Shown piece after piece: positions 23,636 to 30,667 of a DNA stretch of 64,000 nucleotides (the stretch's first letter is position 1; each line of letters begins with the position of its first letter). This stretch comes from a virus: positions 1 through 64,000 of IMG/VR virus record IMGVR_UViG_3300031510_000007; one strand, 5' to 3'. The notes below the pieces were generated by a model that saw only the letters and a program-made list of their open reading frames with translations, made no database searches and was not told the DNA's origin. The position numbers were made by a program, and so were the translations under genes.

Positions 23636-24861
23636 TTTTGCCAACCCTTTTGTACATCAGCAGAAAAGTTAGCATGGCTAAACTGAAGTCTATCAACTAG
23701 TTTTACAGCAGTGCCTTTCAACTTATCTACAGCAACGAAGCCTTCTTGACCTGTGACTTTGTATCCATCTTTCGTAGAGAGTAGTGTGTTGATTGTAGCT
23801 GCTTGGTCCATCTTCTTGATGATGATATCTTTGGCTTGAACAATCTTGTCCATTAGGTCGAAGATGAGTTTAATTTTTCTTTTATCAGTCTTTGTAAAGT
23901 AGTCCATTACAGATGTTTGACGACCACGAACCCCAGACTTGCCCTTCTCTGTTTTACGCTTACCTTCTTCTTTTCCAAAGTAATCCATAAGATACTGCAT
24001 GAGGTCTTTCGTCAACTTCGTTGTATTACCCATTCTCTCACCGACACGAACTTTTGTGTTTAAGAATGTTTTTGTTCTCATAAGAAGTTCATCATTATCT
24101 GAGATGCCGTTGAGTGTAGCACGGTCAATCTTATTGAAAATCTTACCAGCGTCTGCTAGGATTGTTGTAATCGTAGCAGTCTCTTTTTCAGTCATCATTG
24201 CTTTGCCAGAAACGTCACGATATGCAGCATCAGTAGAGAATATACTAGATGTGTCTTTTAGATTTGATGCAATCTGCTTCGCAAAGCTAGCTTGCATTGT
24301 TTCAAATGAGTCACCCGTGTAAGTAGTATGCCATACGACGCCGATGCTGGCTCGTGCGATTTGGCGACCCAATGGAGTGTCTTTTGGTACAGCGTAAACA
24401 ATGGTATTAGGATGAAAAGTAATATGCTTGACACCATTATAGGTAATGTCTTTCGTGTCACCTTTAGTAAAGAGCAGGTCGCCTTGAATGACGCCTGTGA
24501 TACCAAGTTTCGGAAACTCTTGTAACGCAGTCTTGAGTTTATCTGCCAAATCCCCAGATGTATCGGCATCAACATCAGCTTCTGTTTTATATACCTTTGG
24601 GTTCTTGTTAAAGATACCCTTCTTGGCAACGAAAAATTTGTCATCATTTGGATCAATCCCTGCAAAAATGGCGGGCGAACCGTCCCATTTAACTGTAGCA
24701 TCAACTGTAGTCTTCGCATCGCCTGAGAGCATATCACGAAGTGAGCGTAAAAAATTAATCGCTTCACGGGCGCCATCCACACCGCCATTGAGAACGTTGT
24801 CCTCAATATGCTCCATGTGTGTATTCTTTTGTTCTATGAGGTAGGAGTTAAAGTTTTTCAT
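23632..24861 (-). CDS. DUF6267-like protein with KxDG nucleotidyltransferase motif
   Basis: 409 residues. The start is ATG 24861 (MKNFNSYLIE|QKNTHMEHIE), again like an internal-protein signal. The core ATVKWDGSPAIFAG has K58-x-D-G, the ligase/capping motif I, and FVAKKGIFNKNP plus VIQGDLLF (motif IV-like) follow. The family is recalled as DUF6267 and has been called RNA-ligase-like in some annotations. Activity is unproven. It may seal or modify nucleic acid after injection. Confidence 0.75.
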   Translation of the reverse strand: MKNFNSYLIEQKNTHMEHIEDNVLNGGVDGAREAINFLRSLRDMLSGDAKTTVDATVKWDGSPAIFAGIDPNDDKFFVAKKGIFNKNPKVYKTEADVDADTSGDLADKLKTALQEFPKLGITGVIQGDLLFTKGDTKDITYNGVKHITFHPNTIVYAVPKDTPLGRQIARASIGVVWHTTYTGDSFETMQASFAKQIASNLKDTSSIFSTDAAYRDVSGKAMMTEKETATITTILADAGKIFNKIDRATLNGISDNDELLMRTKTFLNTKVRVGERMGNTTKLTKDLMQYLMDYFGKEEGKRKTEKGKSGVRGRQTSVMDYFTKTDKRKIKLIFDLMDKIVQAKDIIIKKMDQAATINTLLSTKDGYKVTGQEGFVAVDKLKGTAVKLVDRLQFSHANFSADVQKGWQK

Positions 24862-24871
24862 ATTACGTTCC

Positions 24872-25987
24872 CTACAACTTAATCTTAAATCCAACACGGG
24901 TTCCAGCAGCAGATGGACCACCATATGTTGATAATCTAAATTCTTTAAATAGAGGTAATTCGTCAACAATTTTTTTATTGATTTTTAATATATTATTTTT
25001 CGAATTTACATTATATAATTCAAAAGTATCATTTGACCTATTGTGAATTACAAAATAGTCATCACCACCTTTTATAAAATGTGATAATATCATTTTATGA
25101 ATTTTTATCATTAATCCACTACTTGTAGTTTTAAGTGCAGATGGTAGTTTGCCAGATTTACCCACCCCCTTATCTCCAGCATATCCAATAGTAGGGTCAA
25201 GACTTTTATAATATTCCATTATAGCATGAAATGCACCACCTTCATTACCACGTTTTTTACGAATTTTATTCCACTCATTACCTCCTTTTTTAAACACATT
25301 TGTAAGTTCTGAAACACTCTTAATATATAACTCAGATGTACTATCCAATTCTACCTTACCCGCTTCCGACTTTTTGTTTTGTTTTCTTCTTGCAGTAATA
25401 TCAAAAAAAGTGATTTCATTTTTTCTAGCATTAGTTCCCTTAATCTCAAATTGAATTCTTTTTCCACCAATAGTCATAACCAAATCTGGTTTTGTTGAAC
25501 CACTAGGTGCAACAGAGAATTCTGATTTAAATTCTATCCCTTCCTTCAAACACAGTTCTTTTATGTATGCAGCGCATTCTTCTTGAGTTTTTGTTCCAGC
25601 GGCAACTCTTTTTTGACTCTTACCGCCCGGTTTTTCAACATGAGCTATCATGATATACCCATCAAAAGGTTTATCATAAGATTTTAATGATACCTTTGCA
25701 AACCATGATCTTCCTATAAGTTTATGAAGAGTTGCTGGAGCAACAAACCAAACAGTAGTGTTTGCAGAAATTGTTTTAATTACTTCCCCATTTTTGTCAA
25801 CTAAATCTGTTTGTTTTAATGTTGGAAACCCTTCTGGATATGCATAATCCTCACCAGCTACTGGTGGATAAATAGTTCTTTCTCCTGATTGGGGTTTATC
25901 ACCTCCCACTCCGTTAGGAAAATTAGCCGGCCCAAATGATGCTTCAGAGAGCGTGTTCTTATTAATAAACTGTTTTAATCCAAGCAT
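24872..25987 (-). CDS. PD-(D/E)XK nuclease-like protein with capsid-targeting N-terminus
   Basis: 371 residues. The N terminus MLGLKQFINKNTLSE|ASFG has a gp21-like site at residue 15. Residues 166-184, KPDLVMTIGGKRIQFEIKG, are a textbook PD-x12-EIK nuclease core. The remaining C-terminal part (NEWNKIRKKRGNEGGAFHAI, SGLMIKIHKMILSHFIKGGD) is not recognised. The gene is strikingly A+T-rich with different codon use from its neighbours, suggesting recent acquisition. It is first in the late-promoter transcript, and could cleave host DNA on entry. Confidence 0.72.
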   Translation of the reverse strand: MLGLKQFINKNTLSEASFGPANFPNGVGGDKPQSGERTIYPPVAGEDYAYPEGFPTLKQTDLVDKNGEVIKTISANTTVWFVAPATLHKLIGRSWFAKVSLKSYDKPFDGYIMIAHVEKPGGKSQKRVAAGTKTQEECAAYIKELCLKEGIEFKSEFSVAPSGSTKPDLVMTIGGKRIQFEIKGTNARKNEITFFDITARRKQNKKSEAGKVELDSTSELYIKSVSELTNVFKKGGNEWNKIRKKRGNEGGAFHAIMEYYKSLDPTIGYAGDKGVGKSGKLPSALKTTSSGLMIKIHKMILSHFIKGGDDYFVIHNRSNDTFELYNVNSKNNILKINKKIVDELPLFKEFRLSTYGGPSAAGTRVGFKIKL

Positions 25988-26024
25988 GGCATGTCCTTAC
26001 AATTCTCATTTCGCTCTGTTTCGT

Positions 26025-26258
26025 TTATTTATAAGAACATATCTCTTTGCCCACGGACTCTGCTTCTCGAAAAGTCTTACGAGAGAACAATGCGACCAGC
26101 TTATCATTCTTATAGACGAACGTATGAAAGACTTTTGGTTTAGACCATATCATCGTTTTGAAAGTTTGTACCCAATTTAGATCATATTTCTTCATCATCT
26201 CAGCATCTTTATACCATTTGAGATTGTATTTCGCTTGTTCGATTCTATATGTTTTCAT
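26025..26258 (-). CDS. Hypothetical protein (77 aa)
   Basis: MKTYRIEQAKYNLKWYKDAE, then WVQTFKTMIWSKPKVFHTFV and a basic C terminus. It is a small soluble protein with many aromatic and Lys residues. ATG 26258 overlaps the stop of the 55-aa gene (ATGA). The end of this gene contains the late promoter of the internal-protein cluster. Confidence 0.65.
   Translation of the reverse strand: MKTYRIEQAKYNLKWYKDAEMMKKYDLNWVQTFKTMIWSKPKVFHTFVYKNDKLVALFSRKTFREAESVGKEICSYK
26026..26033 (-). promoter_or_regulatory. T4-type late promoter TATAAATA for the internal-protein cluster
   Basis: A perfect late box on the minus strand, 39 bp before the ATG of the PD-(D/E)XK gene, with AAGGAC as the ribosome site in the leader. 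gp55 (50619-51185) would recognise it. Confidence 0.75.
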
Positions 26259-26422
26259 TGATTAATCCTTTCATATACTTCCTTGACCATGAAGTATGGC
26301 AAACCAGAGAGCCGTTCAGCAGTCTCTAACATATGCGATTCGTTGTATTCTTCACAACCAAATTCGAGGACTTTTGCCTCATCAATCGCTTCGACAGCAA
26401 TTTCTTTTACTGTTTTATTCAT
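26255..26422 (-). CDS. Small acidic protein (55 aa)
   Basis: An ATG at 26422 encodes MNKTVKEIAVEAIDEAKVLE, then GLPYFMVKEVYERINQ, ending at TGA 26255. It is helical and acidic. Overlaps with both neighbours' start and stop regions support expression. No family is recognised. Confidence 0.65.
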   Translation of the reverse strand: MNKTVKEIAVEAIDEAKVLEFGCEEYNESHMLETAERLSGLPYFMVKEVYERINQ

Positions 26423-26424
26423 CT

Positions 26425-26676
26425 CTAAGATTCCTTATCTTCGCCTAACAAAATATTATTTTCGTTAGCAATCAGTTCTTCTTTAATATCATATATCGTT
26501 TCGTGTTTTATCATATTAATGATAGTATTGGTCAACGATACTTCCCGTTTAAGGTATCCGATTTTACGCTCTAACTCTGAAAGTTCTTTAAGGTAGTAAT
26601 CGAGTTCTTGTTCTTTACGCAACTTTTGTTCGATGAAATCGCTCATTAGTATAATGCGTTGTTCTTCGCTCACCAT
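26425..26676 (-). CDS. Coiled-coil protein, paralogue of 5269-5466
   Basis: 83 residues from ATG 26676 (AAGGA, spacing 5; GTG 26691 is an alternative). SDFIEQKLRKEQELDYYLKE, then LSELERKIGYLKREVSLTNT form a coiled coil matching the 65-aa protein at 5.3 kb in the heptad core and the NTII(N/R)MIK end. The acidic C-terminal extension is unique to this copy. First gene behind promoter 26709-26737. Confidence 0.72.
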   Translation of the reverse strand: MVSEEQRIILMSDFIEQKLRKEQELDYYLKELSELERKIGYLKREVSLTNTIINMIKHETIYDIKEELIANENNILLGEDKES

Positions 26677-26708
26677 ATTAATCCTTTTCATTTCACTCTT
26701 ATGAGTAT

Positions 26709-26737
26709 AGTATAGTATATTTAATATCGTTTGTAAA
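26709..26737 (-). promoter_or_regulatory. sigma70-like promoter, minus strand of the divergent region
   Basis: TTTACA (26737-26732), 17-bp spacer, TATACT (26714-26709). The -10 area is a tandem tatag repeat, so the exact hexamer could shift by 5 bp. It drives the 83-aa, 55-aa and 77-aa genes. Confidence 0.6.
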
Positions 26738-26748
26738 GACTTTTTTTA

Positions 26749-26756
26749 TATAAATA
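26749..26756 (+). promoter_or_regulatory. T4-type late promoter TATAAATA for the secreted cassette
   Basis: A perfect late box on the plus strand, 40 bp before the first ATG (26797), back to back with a sigma70-like minus promoter. It implies that the plus-strand cassette is a late transcript. Confidence 0.78.
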
Positions 26757-26796
26757 GTCGAATGACATAATGTTAAATTATATTAGGATTGATGAT

Positions 26797-27342
26797 ATGA
26801 ATAGATTTATCATTGCTTTGTTCGCTTTGATTTTCGCATCTACGAGCGTTTATGCTCAAACAGAAGACAAAATAACGACTGATAATACCAGTAAGATCGA
26901 CTCTAAGACTACGGTCACGTCTCCGCCACCGTCTGCTATCTCTCCTACTATCAATTCGTCTAACTCTGATTTGTGTACAATCGGTGTAGCGGGAGCAGTG
27001 CAGACTCAGATTCTAGGTCTCTCTGCTGGTAAGACTGTGCGTGATATGAACTGCGAAAAACTGAAGAATGCTAAGACGCTATATGATATGGGTATGAAAG
27101 TTGCAGCAGTGTCTGTGATGTGTCAAGACAAACGTGTTTTTGATGCTATGATGCACGCCGGAACACCTTGTCCATATGATGGCTTGATTGGCGCTGAAGC
27201 TAAAGCAGGCTGGCAAAATGATGAAGAAAAAGCACCGAAAGAAGAAAATACAGTTAGGAGTGTAATGGATGATGATAGCACGATTACCCTTATTGGTGGC
27301 GGCATTGTTCTTGGTTTGCTTACCATTCTCAGCATACTCTGA
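26797..27342 (+). CDS. Secreted protein with C-terminal membrane helix
   Basis: 181 residues. The signal peptide MNRFIIALFALIFASTSVYA is followed by a Ser/Thr/Pro-rich linker. A conserved region follows: LCTIGVAGAVQTQILGLSAG, MNCEKLKNAKTLYDMGMKVA, VMCQDKRVFDAMMHAGTPCP. Four Cys could form disulfides. The C terminus GGGIVLGLLTILSIL is a membrane helix. The family is recalled in marine phages without known function. ATG 26797 has AGGA upstream. First gene of the cassette. Confidence 0.75.
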   Translation: MNRFIIALFALIFASTSVYAQTEDKITTDNTSKIDSKTTVTSPPPSAISPTINSSNSDLCTIGVAGAVQTQILGLSAGKTVRDMNCEKLKNAKTLYDMGMKVAAVSVMCQDKRVFDAMMHAGTPCPYDGLIGAEAKAGWQNDEEKAPKEENTVRSVMDDDSTITLIGGGIVLGLLTILSIL

Positions 27343-28123
27343 AACTAAATCTGCAACTTCAAGGAACGCAGCAGATAATGTGACAGTATGGGATATGGAT
27401 CTGGTTCTACCACCTGAAACTGGTCTAATCGTAAATCAAGTGCGTTACAATTATACAGTAAATAAAATCCGTGAAGATGCTTTCTCGGTGACAATTCAGA
27501 ACAAAAGAGTTGGCGGTGGTGATAAGAATGTTTTTGAAAGCACTGATGATTGGTCTGGCGTAGAAGGTCAGACGATTGTCAAAAATCTAGCTGTCGCTAA
27601 TATACCGAGAATACTCTGGGGCGAAGGCAGTCTCAATACAACGGGCGAAGGTGAAGTCGTAGATGCTAATGTTCGTTATAGCTATACGTTTGATAATTGT
27701 GTTAATCCACTTACAAATCCATTATGTCCTCAACCGGTTGAAAATAGGGAATTACCACTGATTATAAATCCCTTTGACTCAGAAGAGGTGCAAAACGCTC
27801 TTGCACAAACAGTTGATATTGAAGAAGATGATGAGCGCAAAGCCGATGAAGAAAATTCACTTGAAAATAAAGACAGAAGGCGACAACTAGCACGATCAAA
27901 CAACCCCTTAATGACTAATGCTGCTCAACTTGCTGCATTATTTGAACAAATGGCTTTGGTTCCTAAGTTTGAAGAATATTATGCTGTCGAACTACAAGGC
28001 GGCACCTATAAAGAAACTGTTGAATTAAAAGATGCTACATTACCTGACAATAGAAAAGCAATGAGAAGTTTATCTAAAGATCAGAAGTTTAATAAGATAA
28101 TTAGGTCACAATACGAAAAATAG
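27269..28123 (+). CDS. Secreted hypothetical protein (284 aa)
   Basis: Starts MMIARLPLLVAALFLVCLPF with a signal peptide ending SAYS. The mature part contains VWDMDLVLPPETGLIVNQVR, ILWGEGSLNTTGEGEV, VRYSYTFDNCVNPLTNPLCP and an acidic, helical C-terminal half (VDIEEDDERKADEEN). It overlaps the first gene by 74 bp out of frame, with AGGAG 8 bases upstream. A related module (WG(E/D)GS, YSYxxD) is recalled in other marine phages; function is unknown. Confidence 0.75.
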   Translation: MMIARLPLLVAALFLVCLPFSAYSETKSATSRNAADNVTVWDMDLVLPPETGLIVNQVRYNYTVNKIREDAFSVTIQNKRVGGGDKNVFESTDDWSGVEGQTIVKNLAVANIPRILWGEGSLNTTGEGEVVDANVRYSYTFDNCVNPLTNPLCPQPVENRELPLIINPFDSEEVQNALAQTVDIEEDDERKADEENSLENKDRRRQLARSNNPLMTNAAQLAALFEQMALVPKFEEYYAVELQGGTYKETVELKDATLPDNRKAMRSLSKDQKFNKIIRSQYEK

Positions 28124-28136
28124 AGAGGATAAAAAT

Positions 28137-28655
28137 ATGCTCAATAAAGTTCAAATGAGATATTTTTTGTTATCGGCGGTTGCAGCAGTATTTGCAACGA
28201 CTGCTTTGGCAAACGAAGACGCTCCCATCACAGGTACAGTAGAATCTAAATGCGTAATCTTCACCGAAACGCAAGGTATCTATGGCACTCCACTAGCTAG
28301 TAGGCTTTCTACTGCTGTGGCAGATGGTGGCGTACAACCAATCATTCGTTATGATGTAGCGCTTGCTGATGCATTTCTTGGAAAGATTACCTTTCCTAGC
28401 GCATTTTCAAGTTCTCCATCGCTATCTGATACTCAAACGTTTACGGGCAACGTAGAGGTTCACAGTGTATCTGATGCTTTGATGGCAGATTATGACACAG
28501 ATAAAATTACGTTTAACAACACTCACGAATATGATTTGACTATTGCTGGTACAGTACGATTCAAAATTTCTTCACAGGTCGACTACGGCGTCAGTAAAGC
28601 GTTTCCTGCTGGTACGTATACATCACTCGTAAATGCGGAGTGCATCGCAAAGTAA
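28137..28655 (+). CDS. Secreted pilin/adhesin-like protein
   Basis: 172 residues with a signal peptide ending TTALA|NEDAP. The mature protein has ITGTVESKCVI at its start and NAECIAK at its end, a Cys pair across a beta-rich chain (TFTGNVEVHSVSDALM, YDLTIAGTVRFKISSQ). This pattern resembles fimbrial or spore-coat-U type subunits. It lies next to a chaperone-like protein, which fits a chaperone-subunit pair (inference). Confidence 0.7.
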   Translation: MLNKVQMRYFLLSAVAAVFATTALANEDAPITGTVESKCVIFTETQGIYGTPLASRLSTAVADGGVQPIIRYDVALADAFLGKITFPSAFSSSPSLSDTQTFTGNVEVHSVSDALMADYDTDKITFNNTHEYDLTIAGTVRFKISSQVDYGVSKAFPAGTYTSLVNAECIAK

Positions 28656-28667
28656 GGTAGATATGTT

Positions 28668-29039
28668 ATGAAATATGTAGTTATAGCAGCAGCGCTATTG
28701 TTATCGTTTAGCGCTGCTGCTCATGAAATGACGCCAGCTTATATTAAAGTTAAACCTTCGGGCGTGCCCAATGTTTATCTCACCGAGATAAAAATGCTTA
28801 ATAGAAGAAGTGATGTATCATACTATGAAATAACCGCCCATGATGCTGACTGGAAAAAATTACCCTTTGCTTCTTTTGAAAGGGTATTTAAACTTCCATA
28901 CACAAAAAGAAAGACTATTAAGATATATTTTAAAAAGAAAACTGTAGACAAGCTTGTCTATGTATGTACGAAATCGAAGATAATTAAAGGAAAAGGAACG
29001 CTCGTCTCATCTCGAATATGTTCTAAATTTAACCGATGA
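28668..29039 (+). CDS. Periplasmic, PapD N-domain-like protein
   Basis: 123 residues. The signal peptide MKYVVIAAALLLSFSAAAH is followed by an Ig-like beta domain: MTPAYIKVKPSGVPNVYLTE, LNRRSDVSYYEITAHDADWK, KTIKIYFKKKTVDKLVYVCT. It has the look of the first domain of a fimbrial chaperone, very basic and single-domain (PapD-like chaperones normally have two, about 230 aa). Cys pair CTK...CSK near the end. Next gene overlaps (ATGA). Confidence 0.65.
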   Translation: MKYVVIAAALLLSFSAAAHEMTPAYIKVKPSGVPNVYLTEIKMLNRRSDVSYYEITAHDADWKKLPFASFERVFKLPYTKRKTIKIYFKKKTVDKLVYVCTKSKIIKGKGTLVSSRICSKFNR

Positions 29040-29443
29040 AATATATTGCTTTTTTGATGATACTGTTGATGAGCACCTCGGCATATGCTCAATCAACTAG
29101 TTTGAATTTAAGTATTCCGAGCGCATCTAACTCGTTTGGAAGCGACAGATTTCGTGCAGGCGATCTAGACTGTCAGAACTCAATAGGTTCTGCTACAAAC
29201 TTCGAATTTGGCGTCACTGGTGTACGAAAGGGAGAGAATACTAATCCTCTCAGTTCAAATTTTGGCAAATCGTCACCAGATGTAGGCGTATATGCTAGAA
29301 TCGTGATACCGCTAGGCGCAAGACCAAAGGCAAGAATTAACTGTGATACGCTATATCAATTAGAACTATCAAAGAAACGATTAGAAATTCTTAAACTTCA
29401 AAAAGAACTCAGTGAACTGAAAGCATTGCAGTTTGAGAATTAG
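29036..29443 (+). CDS. Secreted protein with C-terminal coiled coil
   Basis: 135 residues. The signal peptide MKYIAFLMILLMSTSAYAQS is followed by SIPSASNSFGSDRFRAGDLD, FEFGVTGV and VYARIVIPLGARPKARINCD, then a leucine-rich helix LELSKKRLEILKLQKELSEL. The IVIPLG strand plus helix suggests an outer-membrane-associated or secretion accessory protein. It is recalled in marine phages, function unknown. Overlaps the upstream gene by 4 bp. Confidence 0.7.
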   Translation: MKYIAFLMILLMSTSAYAQSTSLNLSIPSASNSFGSDRFRAGDLDCQNSIGSATNFEFGVTGVRKGENTNPLSSNFGKSSPDVGVYARIVIPLGARPKARINCDTLYQLELSKKRLEILKLQKELSELKALQFEN

Positions 29444-29452
29444 GAGAGCGTA

Positions 29453-29932
29453 ATGGCCGAAGTAGAAATTGCTGGAATAAACCTCAAAGGGGGCAAAATC
29501 ATGGTCCTCTTTACAGTTCTATCTACTCTCGGTGGTGGGCTGTGGGGCGGCTTCGAGTTTTATTCAGACTATAGAGCGATGAAAGAAGTTGTTGAGAACA
29601 TCGACATTCAGGAAATCAAAGCAGGCAATGCTCTTGTGATTACCAAGTTAGATGAAGCAATCGATTACACCAGAGATATTAAACAGGGACTCAAAGCCGA
29701 TATCATTCGTACAGAGAAAATAACAGACGATACGAGCCGTCGTATGAAAGACCTTGAAAGAGGTATCGATGTTCGTATGAGAGAATTGTCAAAGCTTTCT
29801 CGTGAGTCTGAAAAGGATGTTAGAAATACAATGCGTGAAACAGAAGAACGCATAGACCTCAAGATGGAAAAGCTGGATACTAGTCTGAGAGAGTCGCTTC
29901 AAGAAGCACTTGATAATCCTCTAACAAAATAA
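29453..29932 (+). CDS. Membrane-anchored coiled-coil protein
   Basis: 159 residues. One transmembrane helix near residues 17-35 (IMVLFTVLSTLGGGLWGGF) is followed by a long charged coiled coil (DDTSRRMKDLERGIDVRMRE, EKDVRNTMRETEERIDLKME). No signal cleavage site. Last gene of the plus-strand cassette, converging on the metallopeptidase gene 7 bp away. Holin- or scaffold-like roles are possible. Confidence 0.7.
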   Translation: MAEVEIAGINLKGGKIMVLFTVLSTLGGGLWGGFEFYSDYRAMKEVVENIDIQEIKAGNALVITKLDEAIDYTRDIKQGLKADIIRTEKITDDTSRRMKDLERGIDVRMRELSKLSRESEKDVRNTMRETEERIDLKMEKLDTSLRESLQEALDNPLTK

Positions 29933-29938
29933 ACATTT

Positions 29939-30406
29939 CTAATTGACATATATTCCTTGACGATTAAAATTATTCATAATGAATTCTTTTGCTAATGGAC
30001 CTTGCAAGGCATATGCTTCTGTTTCCCACGGCTCTTTTTTAGCGAATCTTCTGTATTTGCCATCCTTGCATCTCCAGCTATGAGTGCTTACCATACGTTT
30101 AGTTGCATTTTGCATAACATGAACCATTTCATGACAAACGGTAGAAATGAATGCATCAACGCCATCATCAATCCCTTCTATAATTCCATCACGAGATAAT
30201 CGATTATCTATTTCAATAACATATGATTTATAACCAACATCTTTATAGCAAAACCCATATGCATTCTCTTTTAAAGTGTTTCGGATTATGCATTGAATAT
30301 TTAAATTTCGATGCCGTGATAATAATTTCTTAACACAAAAATCCATAACATTTTCAGCAAGAATTCGGTCTTCTTTGATGCCACCTCTTGTTTCTATAAT
30401 AATCAT
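29939..30406 (-). CDS. SprT-like zinc metallopeptidase
   Basis: 155 residues from ATG 30406. STVCHEMVHVMQNATKRM contains the HExxH zinc motif, and WRCKDGKYRRFAKKEPWETE supplies a downstream Glu as possible third ligand. The layout resembles SprT/Wss1-type peptidases. No signal peptide. Possible jobs are protein remodelling or removal of DNA-bound proteins. Overlaps the small membrane gene upstream by 4 bp. Confidence 0.72.
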   Translation of the reverse strand: MIIIETRGGIKEDRILAENVMDFCVKKLLSRHRNLNIQCIIRNTLKENAYGFCYKDVGYKSYVIEIDNRLSRDGIIEGIDDGVDAFISTVCHEMVHVMQNATKRMVSTHSWRCKDGKYRRFAKKEPWETEAYALQGPLAKEFIMNNFNRQGIYVN

Positions 30407-30558
30407 CGTATTAACAGAAAGCAACACAACAAAAGAATAAGAATATAAACTATTTCTATAACCATCATTACTCCCACGGAAACTATAGAATACATACCTG
30501 TTGGAAAATAAAGCTGATAGAATGAGCTATTAAGAAAGAGATTAATTAAATATTTCAT
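30403..30558 (-). CDS. Small membrane protein (51 aa), possibly leaderless
   Basis: MKYLINLFLNSSFYQLYFPT, then hydrophobic SIVSVGVMMVIEIVYILILL and LLCCFLLIR. One or two membrane helices. It overlaps the metallopeptidase start (ATGA). The ATG lies only 7 bases after the TATAAT of promoter 30566-30593, so any transcript would start at or near the ATG. Confidence 0.55.
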   Translation of the reverse strand: MKYLINLFLNSSFYQLYFPTGMYSIVSVGVMMVIEIVYILILLLCCFLLIR

Positions 30559-30565
30559 ATAAGCT

Positions 30566-30593
30566 ATTATACAGCATATGCGAGAAATGTCAA
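30566..30593 (-). promoter_or_regulatory. Promoter, CTGTATAATAGC family
   Basis: TTGACA (30593-30588), 16-bp spacer, TATAAT (30571-30566). It shares TTGACATTTCT and CTGTATAATAGCT with the primase promoter at 16515-16542. It drives the 51-aa membrane protein and the metallopeptidase. Confidence 0.78.
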
Positions 30594-30654
30594 CCCAAAA
30601 CACGATAAAAATGAAAAATAATTCAAAAAAGTTTCGTTTTAAATACATTTTTTG

Positions 30655-30662
30655 TATAAATA
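30655..30662 (+). promoter_or_regulatory. T4-type late promoter TATAAATA for a short RNA unit
   Basis: A perfect late box on the plus strand between minus-strand genes, about 140 bp ahead of an intrinsic terminator. Confidence 0.72.
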
Positions 30663-30667
30663 GAACA

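Noticed and set aside
26797-29443. Curli (CsgE/F/G) cassette
   Set aside because: Curli-like genes are reported in pelagic myophages, but I cannot match CsgE, CsgF or CsgG motifs here; left as secreted proteins with pilin-like and chaperone-like members.
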